Assembly (NCBI RefSeq): GCF_029767005.1
Contig: NZ_JARUQR010000001.1
Span: 863,028-927,027, forward strand
Origin: Thiomicrorhabdus sp. ZW0627
Lineage (GTDB): Bacteria; Pseudomonadota; Gammaproteobacteria; Thiomicrospirales; Thiomicrospiraceae
DNA: 64,000 nucleotides
Direction: 5' to 3'
A program made the translations under genes and the position numbers. The notes under the pieces were generated by a model. It did not search any database, was not told the origin of the DNA, and saw only the letters and a program-made list of their open reading frames with translations. Shown piece by piece: positions 46,012-55,446 of the stretch (the stretch's first letter is position 1; every line of letters starts with the position of its first letter).

Positions 46012-47280
46012 TTGAACTCCCTAGAACTCCCCATACTGTTTGGCATATTATTGCTACTCATTATCTTGTCTGCTCTATTTTCAAGCTCTGAAACGGGCAT
46101 GATGGCACTTAACAAGTACCGACTGAAACACCAAGCAAAATCCGGAAACAAAGCGGCCTTAAAAGCCCAAAAACTGCTTAAATCTCCAGACCGTCTTTTA
46201 GGCGTGATTTTGCTGGGTAACAACTTCGTCAACATCTTCGCTTCTTCGATTGCGACGATCATCGCCATGCGCCTACTAGGAGAAGCCGGAATCGCCCTTG
46301 CCGCCGGCTTACTGACTCTGGTCATCCTGATTTTTGCAGAAGTCGCGCCGAAAACGCTCGCTGCCATCTACCCGGAAAAGATCGCCTACCCGGCCGCCTA
46401 TTTCCTCGAACCGTTACTAAAGCTATTGTCACCGATCGTCTGGTTCGTTAATTTCTTCGCCAATGGATTCTTGAAAATGTTCCGTATCAAATTGAAGGAA
46501 AGCGACCATCACGAGCTCAGCCAAGAGGAGTTGCAAACTCTAATCGATGAGGCAACCGGACAGTTACCCGGCGAATATCGCTCAATGCTGACCAGCATCC
46601 TGCAACTGGAAAGCGTAACGGTTGAAGATGTCATGATCCCTAAACAGGAAGTTTACGGCGTCAACATCGACCAGCCGATCGATGGCATTTTAAAAGCGAT
46701 TCAAAAATCCCCTTATACTCGTATCCCTATTTACCGAGGTACGATCGATGACGACTTGATCGGGATATTGAACCTTCGAAGAGCTTTGCCAACCCTTATG
46801 CGCAACGATGTCACCCTGAAAGACTTGGTGAAACTGACCAGGCCTGCTTACTATGTTCCGGAAACGACATCGCTCAATATACAGTTAGGTAAATTCAACC
46901 TGAACAAACGTCGAATGGCACTGATCGTTGACGAATACGGTGACATCCAGGGACTCTTGACCATGGAAGACCTGCTGGAAGAGATCGTCGGGAAACTGTC
47001 AACCGATGCAAAATCGAAACAGCCTGAAATGATTGCCGTCAACGAAGACGGTTCTTGGACATTCGACGCCAGCGAATTCATCCGCGATCTAAACAAGGAA
47101 TACGACTTCGATCTACCTACCGACGGCCCCAAAACATTGAACGGCCTGATTCAGGAAGAGTTAGAGTCCCTACCGAATATCGGAACCTGTATCCGAATCG
47201 ACGATTACGTCTTGGAAGTACTTGAAACGTCTTCCAACGCCATCGAGAAAATCAGATTGATCGACGTATCCAGAAATTAA
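46012..47280 (+). CDS. CorC/HlyC (CNNM)-family membrane protein, YfjD-like
   Basis: 422 residues: an N-terminal CNNM/DUF21 membrane domain (about 1-190, LFSSSETGMMALNKYRLKHQAK), two CBS domains (about 205-330, with VMIPKQEVYGV and ALIVDEYGDIQGLLTMEDLLEEIVG) and a C-terminal CorC_HlyC transporter-associated domain. Family linked to Mg2+/Co2+ movement. The only possible start upstream of the conserved helix is a TTG at 46012, since an in-frame TGA lies at 46003-46005 and no ATG fits; no clear ribosome site. Co-transcribed with the next gene. Confidence 0.9.
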   Translation: MNSLELPILFGILLLLIILSALFSSSETGMMALNKYRLKHQAKSGNKAALKAQKLLKSPDRLLGVILLGNNFVNIFASSIATIIAMRLLGEAGIALAAGLLTLVILIFAEVAPKTLAAIYPEKIAYPAAYFLEPLLKLLSPIVWFVNFFANGFLKMFRIKLKESDHHELSQEELQTLIDEATGQLPGEYRSMLTSILQLESVTVEDVMIPKQEVYGVNIDQPIDGILKAIQKSPYTRIPIYRGTIDDDLIGILNLRRALPTLMRNDVTLKDLVKLTRPAYYVPETTSLNIQLGKFNLNKRRMALIVDEYGDIQGLLTMEDLLEEIVGKLSTDAKSKQPEMIAVNEDGSWTFDASEFIRDLNKEYDFDLPTDGPKTLNGLIQEELESLPNIGTCIRIDDYVLEVLETSSNAIEKIRLIDVSRN

Positions 47281-47292
47281 AAGAGTGTAATC

Positions 47293-48105
47293 ATGTCCCA
47301 TCCTTTTGAACAGAATGAAACTTGGAACCAACTAAAACAAGGCATCATTGAACTTGCCAAACAGGAAGTTCTATCACGTTTCGAAAAAGTTTCCGCCGAA
47401 ACCAAGGACGATGGCTCATTACTCACCGAAGCCGACACCCAGATGCAGCTCAAAACGGCCGAATTCCTTATGCAAAATTGGCCTCAGTTCGCATTTCTGG
47501 GGGAGGAATCTTCCCTTGAAGAACAACAGGCGGCCATGGAAAGCGAACAAGGATGCTGGATTCTAGATCCAGTTGACGGTACCAGCAACTTCGCCTGCGG
47601 AATCCCCTTCTTCTCTGTTTCACTGGCATTAATCATTCAAGGCGAACTTGTCGCCGGACTGGTTTACGATCCAAGCCGGGATGAAATGTTCTCGGCCCGC
47701 AAAGGAATGGGCGCGGAACTTAACACCGAAACACTAAAAGCTACCACAGCTAAAACCAGCTTGAAACAATGCAGCAGCATCGTCGACTTCAAACGCTTGA
47801 AAGCTCCGTTATCAACTAACCTTGCACAATTCCCCCCTTATGCTTCGCAGCGAAGCTTTGGGTCGGTGGCGCTCGACTGGTGCTGGATTGCAGCAGGTCG
47901 CGGTCAAGTGTATTTGCATGGCGCCCAAAACATTTGGGACTACGCGGCAGGCTGGCTAATTCTTGAAGAAGCCGGTGGAAAAAGCAGCACTTTGGAGAAT
48001 GAAGTCGTCGTCGTGCCGCAAGTCGTCAAACGTTCGGCACTTGCGGCCACCACACCGGAACTGTTTGCAGAGTGGCAGAATCACCTGCAAAACGCTTCAA
48101 ATTAA
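47293..48105 (+). CDS. Inositol monophosphatase-family phosphatase
   Basis: 270 residues, Mg2+-dependent phosphatase fold. Metal ligands: LTEADTQMQ, FLGEES, WILDPVDGTSNF (the family signature, about 90-101) and the distal WDYAAGWLILEEAGG (about 216-230). Possible substrates include inositol phosphates, 3'-phosphoadenosine phosphate or histidinol phosphate; the sequence alone does not decide. Starts 12 bases after the CorC-type gene. Confidence 0.88.
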   Translation: MSHPFEQNETWNQLKQGIIELAKQEVLSRFEKVSAETKDDGSLLTEADTQMQLKTAEFLMQNWPQFAFLGEESSLEEQQAAMESEQGCWILDPVDGTSNFACGIPFFSVSLALIIQGELVAGLVYDPSRDEMFSARKGMGAELNTETLKATTAKTSLKQCSSIVDFKRLKAPLSTNLAQFPPYASQRSFGSVALDWCWIAAGRGQVYLHGAQNIWDYAAGWLILEEAGGKSSTLENEVVVVPQVVKRSALAATTPELFAEWQNHLQNASN

Positions 48106-48302
48106 CTTTTAAAGGGAGCCCAACACTCCCTCCCCCATCCCCCCTGAAATGAAACAGACCGAACACCTAACCGTTTTATTTCATTGAATTTTTCATACAC
48201 CCGCTTAATACATTCAATTCGCTTTCCTCTCCATTTTAAGTCAACATAAAACAAGACGATCAACATCGATCTTTCTAAACCTGACTCTTAGGGAGAAGAA
48301 AC

Positions 48303-48920
48303 ATGATCAATCCATTCGTTTTTGCACAATCCCTGATGGACAAACTGCACACATCACTGACACTTCAAAGCATCGTATCGCTAAGCTTGCGGCTCTACCT
48401 CGCCCCAATCTACCTGATGGCGGGCATGCATAAGGCCAACGGTTTTTCCAATGTCGTACAATGGTTCGGCAATCAGGAATGGGGGTTGGGACTGCCTTTT
48501 CCCACAGTCATGGCATTTCTTGCGACCGGCGCGGAACTGTTCGGAGCTTGCGCACTCATTCTAGGCTTTGCCGTGCGCTGGGCCACCATCCCACTTATGA
48601 TTACCATGATCGTTGCCGCAACAACAGTTCATTGGCAACATGGCTGGCAGGCGATACACGACCTGCACTCACCCTGGGCAAACGAGCATGCAACCGGCGC
48701 AATGGAACGACTTGAAAAAGCGAAGGAAATTCTTCAAACTCACGGTCACTATGACTGGCTGACCGAGTACGGCAATTTTGTGGTTAGTAATAACGGGATC
48801 GAATGGGCGGCCACCTATTTCATCATGTTACTGGCCTTATTCTTTTTGGGCGGTGGGAGATACGTCAGTGTGGACTATTGGATTCGGCGAAAATATATGC
48901 CGAATAGTTTACCCAGATAA
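48303..48920 (+). CDS. DoxX family membrane protein
   Basis: 205 residues with four membrane helices and the DoxX signature LRLYLAPIYLMAGMHKANGF and FLATGAELFGACALILG. An unusually long hydrophilic loop between helices 3 and 4 (about 105-160, histidine-rich: HWQHGWQAIHDLH) may bind metal. AGGGAGAAGAAAC precedes the ATG. DoxX proteins are tied to quinone-linked thiosulfate oxidation in Acidianus and to redox homeostasis elsewhere; the role here is unknown. Confidence 0.85.
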   Translation: MINPFVFAQSLMDKLHTSLTLQSIVSLSLRLYLAPIYLMAGMHKANGFSNVVQWFGNQEWGLGLPFPTVMAFLATGAELFGACALILGFAVRWATIPLMITMIVAATTVHWQHGWQAIHDLHSPWANEHATGAMERLEKAKEILQTHGHYDWLTEYGNFVVSNNGIEWAATYFIMLLALFFLGGGRYVSVDYWIRRKYMPNSLPR

Positions 48921-48928
48921 AACGTTCA

Positions 48929-48960
48929 GAACAGGCCCATAAAACTCAACAGGCCTGTTC
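48929..48960. repeat. CAGGCCTG hairpin between convergent doxX-like and fadL-like genes
   Basis: GAACAGGCC (48929-48937) pairs perfectly with GGCCTGTTC (48952-48960); the right arm contains the CAGGCCTG octamer. It lies between converging stops, a terminator position, but has only AAAA/TTTT-poor flanks. Confidence 0.6.
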
Positions 48961-48987
48961 AAAACCGTATGACCGGATTCGATCAAC

Positions 48988-50295
48988 TCAGTACTTCCAA
49001 ACCAGTTGGGCACTGACGATATCAACAGTCGTATCATAAGAACCTATGAGTACGTTCGGTCCAAGAGGGCTGGAACCGGTTGAGTATTCAACATCCCCTT
49101 TCTTACCAAAGAGGTGACTGTATCCGACGTCCACCGACAACTTGTCACTGTATCGGTAGTTTGTACCCAGAGAAATCCATGTACGATCGCTGTCTGGCGT
49201 TCTAGGGGAGCGGCTGTACTTGTCGGGAACAGGGGTTTTATCGAGCGCCGCCCCCGTTCTGATTTTCCAACGGTCATTTAGCTGATAATAACCACCCAAT
49301 GCAAAACGCCAACTGTCTTTGAAATTCTGATTGGTTTCGGAATCGGGTGCTCCATTGTCGAATGACAATACCAACTCATCGTACTCGCCCCATCCCGTCC
49401 AAGTGGAACTGGCTAACAGATGAAGTTGGGAGCTCGCTTCATAATCGACTGCCAGACTGGCCGTCGCCGGGAGACTCACCTTCGCCGAAACGCCGGCATC
49501 ATAGAAAATATCGGCCAGAGTCGGAGAACCGGTCAAAGGCAAAGGCGTGGTACTGTTGACCCCAGTATAGTCTACACGCCCATTCACATCATGCTTCATC
49601 GCGGAACGATAGGCCAATCCCAGGTTGATTCTATCAGTCGGCTTATACATCAGGCCCAGGTTATATCCATACGCCCAATTAGAACCGGTCACCTTGGCGT
49701 TGGCATCCGCATCACCCAAAGCGGATTGGTTTAACTTCTGCTCCAACACCACTTCCAGATACTGGGCGTTCAATCCAAAGCCAAGTGATAGCTTCTCATT
49801 TACCTTTCTTGCGACACTCGGATTGATATTAAGGGTCTTCAAATCGGTTTCAGTCGCATGGTAACGGCCAACCCAATCCGAATCATAAGAAACATGCTGT
49901 CCAAAAGGCACGTTGATTCCCAGACCAACCTGATAATCACCAATTGAGTCCGTCCAATACAGATTGGGAACAAACCCCACAGTCGCGCCGTTATCACCGT
50001 CTCCTGAAATCAAGTTTCCCGATGAAAAGGCATAAGACCCGTTATTCGTGAATTCAGTCTTGGGCATAATGACGTGGCCACCGGCAATCAGTTGGCGCCC
50101 CTTGATATCTGTCAGAGCGGCAGGATTGAACCACATGACACTGGCGTCTTCCGAATTGGCTGCCGCACCGGCATAAGACATCCCCTGACCACTTGCGCTT
50201 TGCTCAATCAATGCAAAGCCTGAGGCTCCTGCAACAACAGGGGTTAATAAAGTGGCTACGGCAGTCATCGCTGACGGAAATCGAAGAGACATCAT
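48988..50295 (-). CDS. OmpP1/FadL-family outer-membrane transporter
   Basis: 435 residues: a signal peptide (about 1-23, GASG), then the FadL N-terminal plug ALIEQSASGQGMSYAGAAANSEDASVMWFNPA (shown in parts) and an antiparallel beta barrel that ends in the outer-membrane-type aromatic terminus VSAQLVWKY. Family members pass long-chain fatty acids or other hydrophobic compounds across the outer membrane. ATG at 50295 or 50292; GGAG serves either. No fatty-acid or hydrocarbon genes are near, so the substrate is open. Confidence 0.9.
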   Translation of the reverse strand: MMSLRFPSAMTAVATLLTPVVAGASGFALIEQSASGQGMSYAGAAANSEDASVMWFNPAALTDIKGRQLIAGGHVIMPKTEFTNNGSYAFSSGNLISGDGDNGATVGFVPNLYWTDSIGDYQVGLGINVPFGQHVSYDSDWVGRYHATETDLKTLNINPSVARKVNEKLSLGFGLNAQYLEVVLEQKLNQSALGDADANAKVTGSNWAYGYNLGLMYKPTDRINLGLAYRSAMKHDVNGRVDYTGVNSTTPLPLTGSPTLADIFYDAGVSAKVSLPATASLAVDYEASSQLHLLASSTWTGWGEYDELVLSFDNGAPDSETNQNFKDSWRFALGGYYQLNDRWKIRTGAALDKTPVPDKYSRSPRTPDSDRTWISLGTNYRYSDKLSVDVGYSHLFGKKGDVEYSTGSSPLGPNVLIGSYDTTVDIVSAQLVWKY

Positions 50296-50420
50296 ATAAA
50301 CTCCAACGGGTAAAAAAATTAAAACTACGAAATTTTAACACCCTAAAAGCCCAAGTCGATTGAATATTCCGAAAGGCCGATAAAGGGAATAAATAGCGCT
50401 TTTGCCTACTTTACATTTCC

Positions 50421-50430
50421 AACAGGCCTG
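50421..50430. repeat. AACAGGCCTG copy downstream of radA
   Basis: One more CAGGCCTG copy (50423-50430), in the radA-to-fadL gap about 45 bases after the radA stop. Listed as part of the repeat family. Confidence 0.6.
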
Positions 50431-50473
50431 CTCACTTTCAAACAACCCTACAATTCACAATAAAATTCCGGAC

Positions 50474-51838
50474 TTACAAAACATCCAACGCATGCTGCAA
50501 GCTTTTCACCCCTGTGATCTCCATTCCCGGAACGCCGTTTTTAGGGACATTTCCGATCGGCACGATCGCCCGTTTAAAACCATGCTTGGCCGCTTCAAAA
50601 ATACGCTCCTGCCCGCTAGGAACAGGACGGATTTCTCCCGCCAATCCGACCTCTCCGAACACAATCAGATCCTGAGGCAGGGCTCGGTTCTGCATACTGG
50701 AAAGAATCGCGCACAATAGCGCCAAATCGGCACTGGTTTCATTTACCTTCACGCCACCCACAACATTGACATAAACATCCTGATCGCCAGCCTGAATCCC
50801 ACCATGACGATGCATCACCGCCAGTAGCATAGCGATACGATTCTGATCCAAACCGACCGTCACTCGTCTTGGCGAACCGTAAGGGGACTCATCGACCAAC
50901 GCTTGAATCTCAACCAGCAAAGGTCGAGAACCTTCCCACACCACCATCACAACCGAACCCGGAGCGGGTTCTTCCCCGCGAGAAAGAAAAATAGCCGAAG
51001 GATTCTTGACCTGCTTCATACCTTTATCGGTCATCGCGAAAACACCGAGTTCATTAACGGCACCAAAACGGTTTTTAATTGCTCGTAAGGTCCTAAAACG
51101 ACTGTCTGACTGACCCTCAAGAAACACCACCGTATCCACGATATGCTCCAACACTCGCGGACCGGCAACCTCACCGGACTTGGTCACGTGGCCGACCAGA
51201 AAGATCGCCACATTGTTCTGTTTGGCATAACGGGTCAAAAAAGCCGCCGTCTCACGTACCTGCGAAACCCCGCCGGCAGCGCTGGCGATTTCAGCCAACT
51301 GCATGGTTTGGATCGAATCGACAACCATCACTTTAGGTTGCTCGTCCTGTGCGGATTGCGCAATCGCCTCGACATCCGTCTCAGTCAACAGGCGTAATTG
51401 TTCGTCCGGCAACTGCATCCGCTTAGCACGCATAGCTACCTGTTGAAGCGACTCTTCACCCGTTACATAGAGGACTTTTTGCTGTGTACTCAATTCACAC
51501 ATAACCTGTAGCAGTATCGATGATTTACCGACCCCTGGATCCCCACCAATCAATACAACCGATCCCGGCACGATCCCGCCGCCCAGCACCCGATCCAATT
51601 CAGACATGCCGGACGTGATCCTAGGTACTTCTTCGAGATTGACTTCATGAATGGCTTTGACCTGGTTTTCTGTCGCCCCGGAATAACCCGAAGCGGCTTT
51701 GGCGACTTTACTCTTGGCGGCACTTAATTTGATCTCTTTCAGCGTATTCCACGCTTTACACGCCATGCACTGCCCCTGCCACTGACTGTGTTCCGCACCA
51801 CAGTCGGTACAAACATAAGCATTCTTAACTTTCGCCAT
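50474..51838 (-). CDS. radA: DNA repair protein RadA/Sms
   Basis: 454 residues. N-terminal zinc finger C-x2-C...C-x2-C (YVCTDCGAEHSQW, GQCMACKAW), RecA-like ATPase with Walker A GGDPGVGKSSI (about 93-103), Walker B MVVDSIQ, the RadA-specific KNRFG motif (KNRFGAVNELG, about 252) and a C-terminal Lon-like domain. It promotes branch migration in recombination and stalled-fork repair. Confidence 0.97.
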   Translation of the reverse strand: MAKVKNAYVCTDCGAEHSQWQGQCMACKAWNTLKEIKLSAAKSKVAKAASGYSGATENQVKAIHEVNLEEVPRITSGMSELDRVLGGGIVPGSVVLIGGDPGVGKSSILLQVMCELSTQQKVLYVTGEESLQQVAMRAKRMQLPDEQLRLLTETDVEAIAQSAQDEQPKVMVVDSIQTMQLAEIASAAGGVSQVRETAAFLTRYAKQNNVAIFLVGHVTKSGEVAGPRVLEHIVDTVVFLEGQSDSRFRTLRAIKNRFGAVNELGVFAMTDKGMKQVKNPSAIFLSRGEEPAPGSVVMVVWEGSRPLLVEIQALVDESPYGSPRRVTVGLDQNRIAMLLAVMHRHGGIQAGDQDVYVNVVGGVKVNETSADLALLCAILSSMQNRALPQDLIVFGEVGLAGEIRPVPSGQERIFEAAKHGFKRAIVPIGNVPKNGVPGMEITGVKSLQHALDVL

Positions 51839-51898
51839 CTAACCACCTATCGAACGATTCATTCATTTTTAACCACCCCATTTTACTTCCCTAGAAAC

Positions 51899-51926
51899 AA
51901 AAAAGCCCGCGTAATGCGGGCTCGTT
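51899..51926 (-). terminator. Terminator of the petABC operon
   Basis: AGCCCGC-GTAAT-GCGGGCT (51904-51922); on the minus strand it is followed by six Ts. 20 bases after the petC stop. Confidence 0.92.
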
Positions 51927-51942
51927 TTCGGAATAACAAAGC

Positions 51943-52599
51943 TTAATGCTTGATGTCTCTCCAATACTCTTTCTTCAAGAAGTAAGTCAGCACCAACAGC
52001 ACTAGCAAGAAAGCGATTACTTTCCAACCTAGCTCGGTACGCTGTAGCTTGGCGGGCTCACCGGCGTATTCCATGAAGTTGGCAATATCACGGGCCGCTT
52101 GAGCGTAATCTTCCGCCGAAGCATGACGCTGAATGCCTTCAAGGACGTTCGGCATAGAAGTACCTGCCAGAGCATGGTTATCCCATTTACCATTTTCATC
52201 CTGATAGTAACCGCGTAGGAAGGTATAGATATAATCAGTACCTCTCAAACGCGCCATCAAAGACAAATCCGGTGGCTCCACACCCAATACTTCCATGGCC
52301 ACACCAGGCAACATTCGAGTTTTAACATCGTCGACAACCTTATTCATGTTGTAGGCCATTTTCTCGACGATCTCTTCATTGCTCCACCCGATATCCCTTG
52401 CGATACGGTTATAACGCATATACTTCATAGAGTGGCAAGCCATACAGTAGTTCGAGAACAAAATCGCTCCACGCTTCAGGGAATCCTGGTCACGTAGATT
52501 GTTCTGAGCCGGTTCCAATTCAATAGAGGGACCACCGGCAGCCTGTGCGGCAATCGGTAGTGCTAAAAAGAAACTGAATATCCATACAAGTTTTTTCAT
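51943..52599 (-). CDS. petC: Cytochrome c1 subunit of the bc1 complex
   Basis: 218 residues: signal peptide ending AAQAA, haem-binding CMACH in LFSNYCMACHSMKYMRYNR (about 52-56), the axial-methionine region near AGTSMPNVLEG, and a C-terminal membrane anchor (about 193-210). It passes electrons from the Rieske protein to a periplasmic cytochrome c. The start overlaps petB by one base. Confidence 0.97.
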   Translation of the reverse strand: MKKLVWIFSFFLALPIAAQAAGGPSIELEPAQNNLRDQDSLKRGAILFSNYCMACHSMKYMRYNRIARDIGWSNEEIVEKMAYNMNKVVDDVKTRMLPGVAMEVLGVEPPDLSLMARLRGTDYIYTFLRGYYQDENGKWDNHALAGTSMPNVLEGIQRHASAEDYAQAARDIANFMEYAGEPAKLQRTELGWKVIAFLLVLLVLTYFLKKEYWRDIKH

Positions 52600-53849
52600 T
52601 ACTTAACCCTCTCCGGTACTGGCTTGGTTTTTTCAAGAACCGAAGTGAACGGCAACAAGAAGAAGAAACCAAAATACAACGCTGTAAACAACTGAGCCAA
52701 CTTCGTCAATTCAGGTGTCGCAGGCTGGGTACCTAGATAACCCAACACAACAAAACTCACTACGAACATGGTCAACAGTATTTTGTACGAAGCGCCACGG
52801 TAACGGATTGACTTGACCTTACAACGGTCCAGCCAAGGCATCGCAAACAATACAGCGATTGCACCACCCATTGCGACAACCCCCAGGAACTTATCCGGTA
52901 CGGCACGAAGAATCGCATAGAACGGAGTGAAATACCAAACCGGTGCGATATGAGCCGGTGTCTTCAGCGGATCTGCCGGTTCGAAGTTAGGCGGTTCCAG
53001 GAAGTATCCGCCACCTTCAGGCCAATAGAACACCACAAAGGCAAACAACACCATGAAGAATACCGCGCCCATAGAGTCTTTCACCGAGTAGTAAGGATGG
53101 AACGGAATCCCGTCAATCGGCAGGCCGGCTTCATTTTTATATTTCTTGATTTCGATACCGTCAGGGTTGTTCGATCCAACCTTATGCAATGCGACGATGT
53201 GCATAAAGACCAAAATCAACAAGACCAATGGCAAAGCAATAACATGCAGTGCAAAGAAGCGGTTCAAGGTTGCGTCCGAAATAACGAAGTCACCACGCAC
53301 CCAAAGAGCCAGATCCGGTCCAACCACTGGAATAGCCCCGAACAGGGAGATGATAACCTGGGCACCCCAGTAAGACATCTGCCCCCAAGGCAATAGGTAA
53401 CCCATGAAAGCTTCAGCCATCAATACCAGGAACAGGAACATACCCAGCAGCCACACCAGCTCGCGTGGCTCTTTATAGGAGCCGTACAGCAGCCCGCGTA
53501 ACATATGCAGGTAGATGACAATGAAGAATGCAGAGGCTCCGGTGGAGTGCATATAACGGATTAACCAACCCCACTCGACATCACGCATGATGTACTCGAT
53601 GGAATTGAATGCTTCGGCGGCACTTGGCTTATAACTCATGGTTAGCCAGATACCAGTAATAAACTGGTTAACCAGCACCAATAATGCTAGGGAACCGAAA
53701 AAGTACCAAAAGTTAAAGTTCTTAGGCGCGTAATATTCGCCAACGTGTTCGTTCCATGTACTGACGATCGGATAACGACGGTCCAACCACCCTAACAAGG
53801 AACCTTTCTTTTGTTCTGGAGCCTGATCTGCGGAATGTTTAATAGACAT
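52599..53849 (-). CDS. petB: Cytochrome b subunit of the bc1 complex
   Basis: 416 residues with eight membrane helices. The four haem-binding histidines are in RYMHSTGASAFFIVIYLHMLRG (helix B) and LNRFFALHVIALPLVLLILVFMHIVALH (helix D), the Qo-site PEWY-type motif appears as APVWYF. It contains both quinol-binding sites. Between petA and petC with one-base overlaps at each end, so strictly co-translated. Confidence 0.97.
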   Translation of the reverse strand: MSIKHSADQAPEQKKGSLLGWLDRRYPIVSTWNEHVGEYYAPKNFNFWYFFGSLALLVLVNQFITGIWLTMSYKPSAAEAFNSIEYIMRDVEWGWLIRYMHSTGASAFFIVIYLHMLRGLLYGSYKEPRELVWLLGMFLFLVLMAEAFMGYLLPWGQMSYWGAQVIISLFGAIPVVGPDLALWVRGDFVISDATLNRFFALHVIALPLVLLILVFMHIVALHKVGSNNPDGIEIKKYKNEAGLPIDGIPFHPYYSVKDSMGAVFFMVLFAFVVFYWPEGGGYFLEPPNFEPADPLKTPAHIAPVWYFTPFYAILRAVPDKFLGVVAMGGAIAVLFAMPWLDRCKVKSIRYRGASYKILLTMFVVSFVVLGYLGTQPATPELTKLAQLFTALYFGFFFLLPFTSVLEKTKPVPERVK

Positions 53850-54466
53850 TAGGCAACTCCTTCTTTCTGTGGATCTTCACCAATTCGAATCAAATGTTCT
53901 GTCATGAAATGGTGTGGAGGAATTTCAAGGTTAGTCGGAGCGGGTACCGACTGGAAAACACGGCCGGCCAAATCAAAACGCGAACCGTGACATGGACAGA
54001 AGAATCCACCTTGCCAGTCCGCTCCGACATCCGGAGAACCAATCGCAGGACGATATAAAGGCGCACAACCTAAATGCGTACAGATTCCGACAACAACAAG
54101 ATACTCCGGATTAATTGCACGAGTCTCGTTCTGGCAATAAACCGGCTGTTCCGACTGCTGAGAAGCAGGATCACGTAACTGCGCATCCAAAATAGGAAGT
54201 TTCTCCAGCATTTCTGGCGTACGTCTGACAACCCAAACCGGCTTACCGCGCCAAGACACGGTCAACATCTGACCCGGCTGAAGCTGGCTGATATCAACAT
54301 CAACCGGCGCTCCGGCCGCTTTTGCTTTTTCACTTGGCTGCCAAGAACTGACAAATGGAACCGCCAAGAAGGTAGCTCCCGCTGCGCCTACAACGCCTGT
54401 CGCACCCGTTAGGATTTTCCGGCGTTGAATATCAACACCTTTACTCTTATGTACTTTCGTCGACAT
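53849..54466 (-). CDS. petA: Rieske iron-sulfur subunit of the bc1 complex
   Basis: 205 residues from the ATG at 54466 (AGGAAGACAAAT upstream); the open frame begins nine codons earlier without support. A twin-arginine-like N-terminus (DIQRRKILTG) and membrane helix (about 24-42) precede the Rieske domain with ligands in CTHLGCAPLY and CPCHGSRFD, in a proteobacterial-type petA-petB-petC order. It moves electrons from quinol to cytochrome c1. Confidence 0.97.
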   Translation of the reverse strand: MSTKVHKSKGVDIQRRKILTGATGVVGAAGATFLAVPFVSSWQPSEKAKAAGAPVDVDISQLQPGQMLTVSWRGKPVWVVRRTPEMLEKLPILDAQLRDPASQQSEQPVYCQNETRAINPEYLVVVGICTHLGCAPLYRPAIGSPDVGADWQGGFFCPCHGSRFDLAGRVFQSVPAPTNLEIPPHHFMTEHLIRIGEDPQKEGVA

Positions 54467-54599
54467 ATTTGTCTTCCTATTATTCACAAGCAAATGCCGC
54501 TTATTTTACCCAAATAAGAGCAAAACTTGAATCATTATCTATTTATATGACACCAAATAAATTTTATCTATGAGGGAATTCATAATCTTATAAGAACTT

Positions 54600-55340
54600 T
54601 TACACAGGGTTGGCAATATCCACAAAATGACACTCCAAATCGAATTTTTCAGCCAAATGTTTCCCTAAAGCCTCAACACCCAAACGCTCTGTAGCATGGT
54701 GTCCAGCAGAAAAATAATGGATGCCACCTTCCCTTGCTAAATGCGTGGTTTGTTCCGAAACTTCGCCACTAATATAAACGTCTGCTTCCCAGGCCAGCGC
54801 CTGGTCAATATAATTTTGCGCACCACCACTGCACCAAGCAACCGTATTGATTTCTTGTGGTCCGCCGGACAAGTGCAAGACATCCCGGTTCAATGATTCG
54901 GAAATCCGCTGCTTGAAGTCATCTATGGACAGGGGAGCATCCAGACGCCCCAAGCGAACCAGGCCCGGCACAGGTGTGATATCCTGTAACCGCCAAAGTT
55001 TACCTAGCATGGCATTGTTGCCCAGTTCAGGGTGGGCGTCTAACGGCAAGTGATAACCAAACAAATTGACATCATTGACCAGTAATGACTTGATTCTCTT
55101 TTGTTTGAAACCGACGATTTCAACCGGTTCGCTTTTCCAGAAATATCCATGATGAACCAGAATCGCATCCGCCTTCAGACGTACCGCTTCATCAATCAGT
55201 GCCTGACAAGCAGTTACTCCGGTTACAATCGTCCGAATTTCAGACTTACCTTCGACCTGCAAGCCGTTTGGTGCGTAATCCTTAAACTCCGAAACCTTCA
55301 AATAATCGTTCAGATAACTCGTTAACTCTTCACGTAACAT
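54600..55340 (-). CDS. Nif3-like dinuclear metal-centre protein (YbgI family)
   Basis: 246 residues from the ATG at 55340 (GGGGAATCAAAG upstream). Conserved metal-ligand segments DYAPNGLQVEG, ADAILVHHGYFWKSEP, HLPLDAHPELGNN and SAGHHATERLG contribute the His/Asp/Glu cluster. The family is related to the GTP cyclohydrolase I type 2 (YbgI/Nif3) proteins; physiological role unsettled. It lies between petA and the hisD terminator and has its own short transcription unit. Confidence 0.9.
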   Translation of the reverse strand: MLREELTSYLNDYLKVSEFKDYAPNGLQVEGKSEIRTIVTGVTACQALIDEAVRLKADAILVHHGYFWKSEPVEIVGFKQKRIKSLLVNDVNLFGYHLPLDAHPELGNNAMLGKLWRLQDITPVPGLVRLGRLDAPLSIDDFKQRISESLNRDVLHLSGGPQEINTVAWCSGGAQNYIDQALAWEADVYISGEVSEQTTHLAREGGIHYFSAGHHATERLGVEALGKHLAEKFDLECHFVDIANPV

Positions 55341-55392
55341 CTTTGATTCCCCTGTTTTAATAGAATATTTCCCCAGGCACTTTCTTTTACCC

Positions 55393-55423
55393 AAAAAAAA
55401 CCACCAGGCCTGGTGGTTTTTTT
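55393..55423 (-). terminator. Terminator after hisD with CAGGCCTG core
   Basis: CCACCAGGCCTGGTGG (55401-55416) is a perfect palindrome flanked by eight As and seven Ts, so it ends the long mla-murA-his series. Its centre is again CAGGCCTG. Confidence 0.95.
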
Positions 55424-55446
55424 CAATCTGACCAAAGGGTCGAAAA

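Noticed and set aside
48114-48130. GGGAG/CTCCC stem after the inositol-phosphatase-like gene
   Set aside because: Only five pairs and no T run; too weak to call a terminator.
48303-48920. DoxX protein as part of a thiosulfate-quinone oxidoreductase
   Set aside because: DoxX is a broad family; no DoxA or other sulfur-oxidation gene adjoins it, so the function is not claimed.
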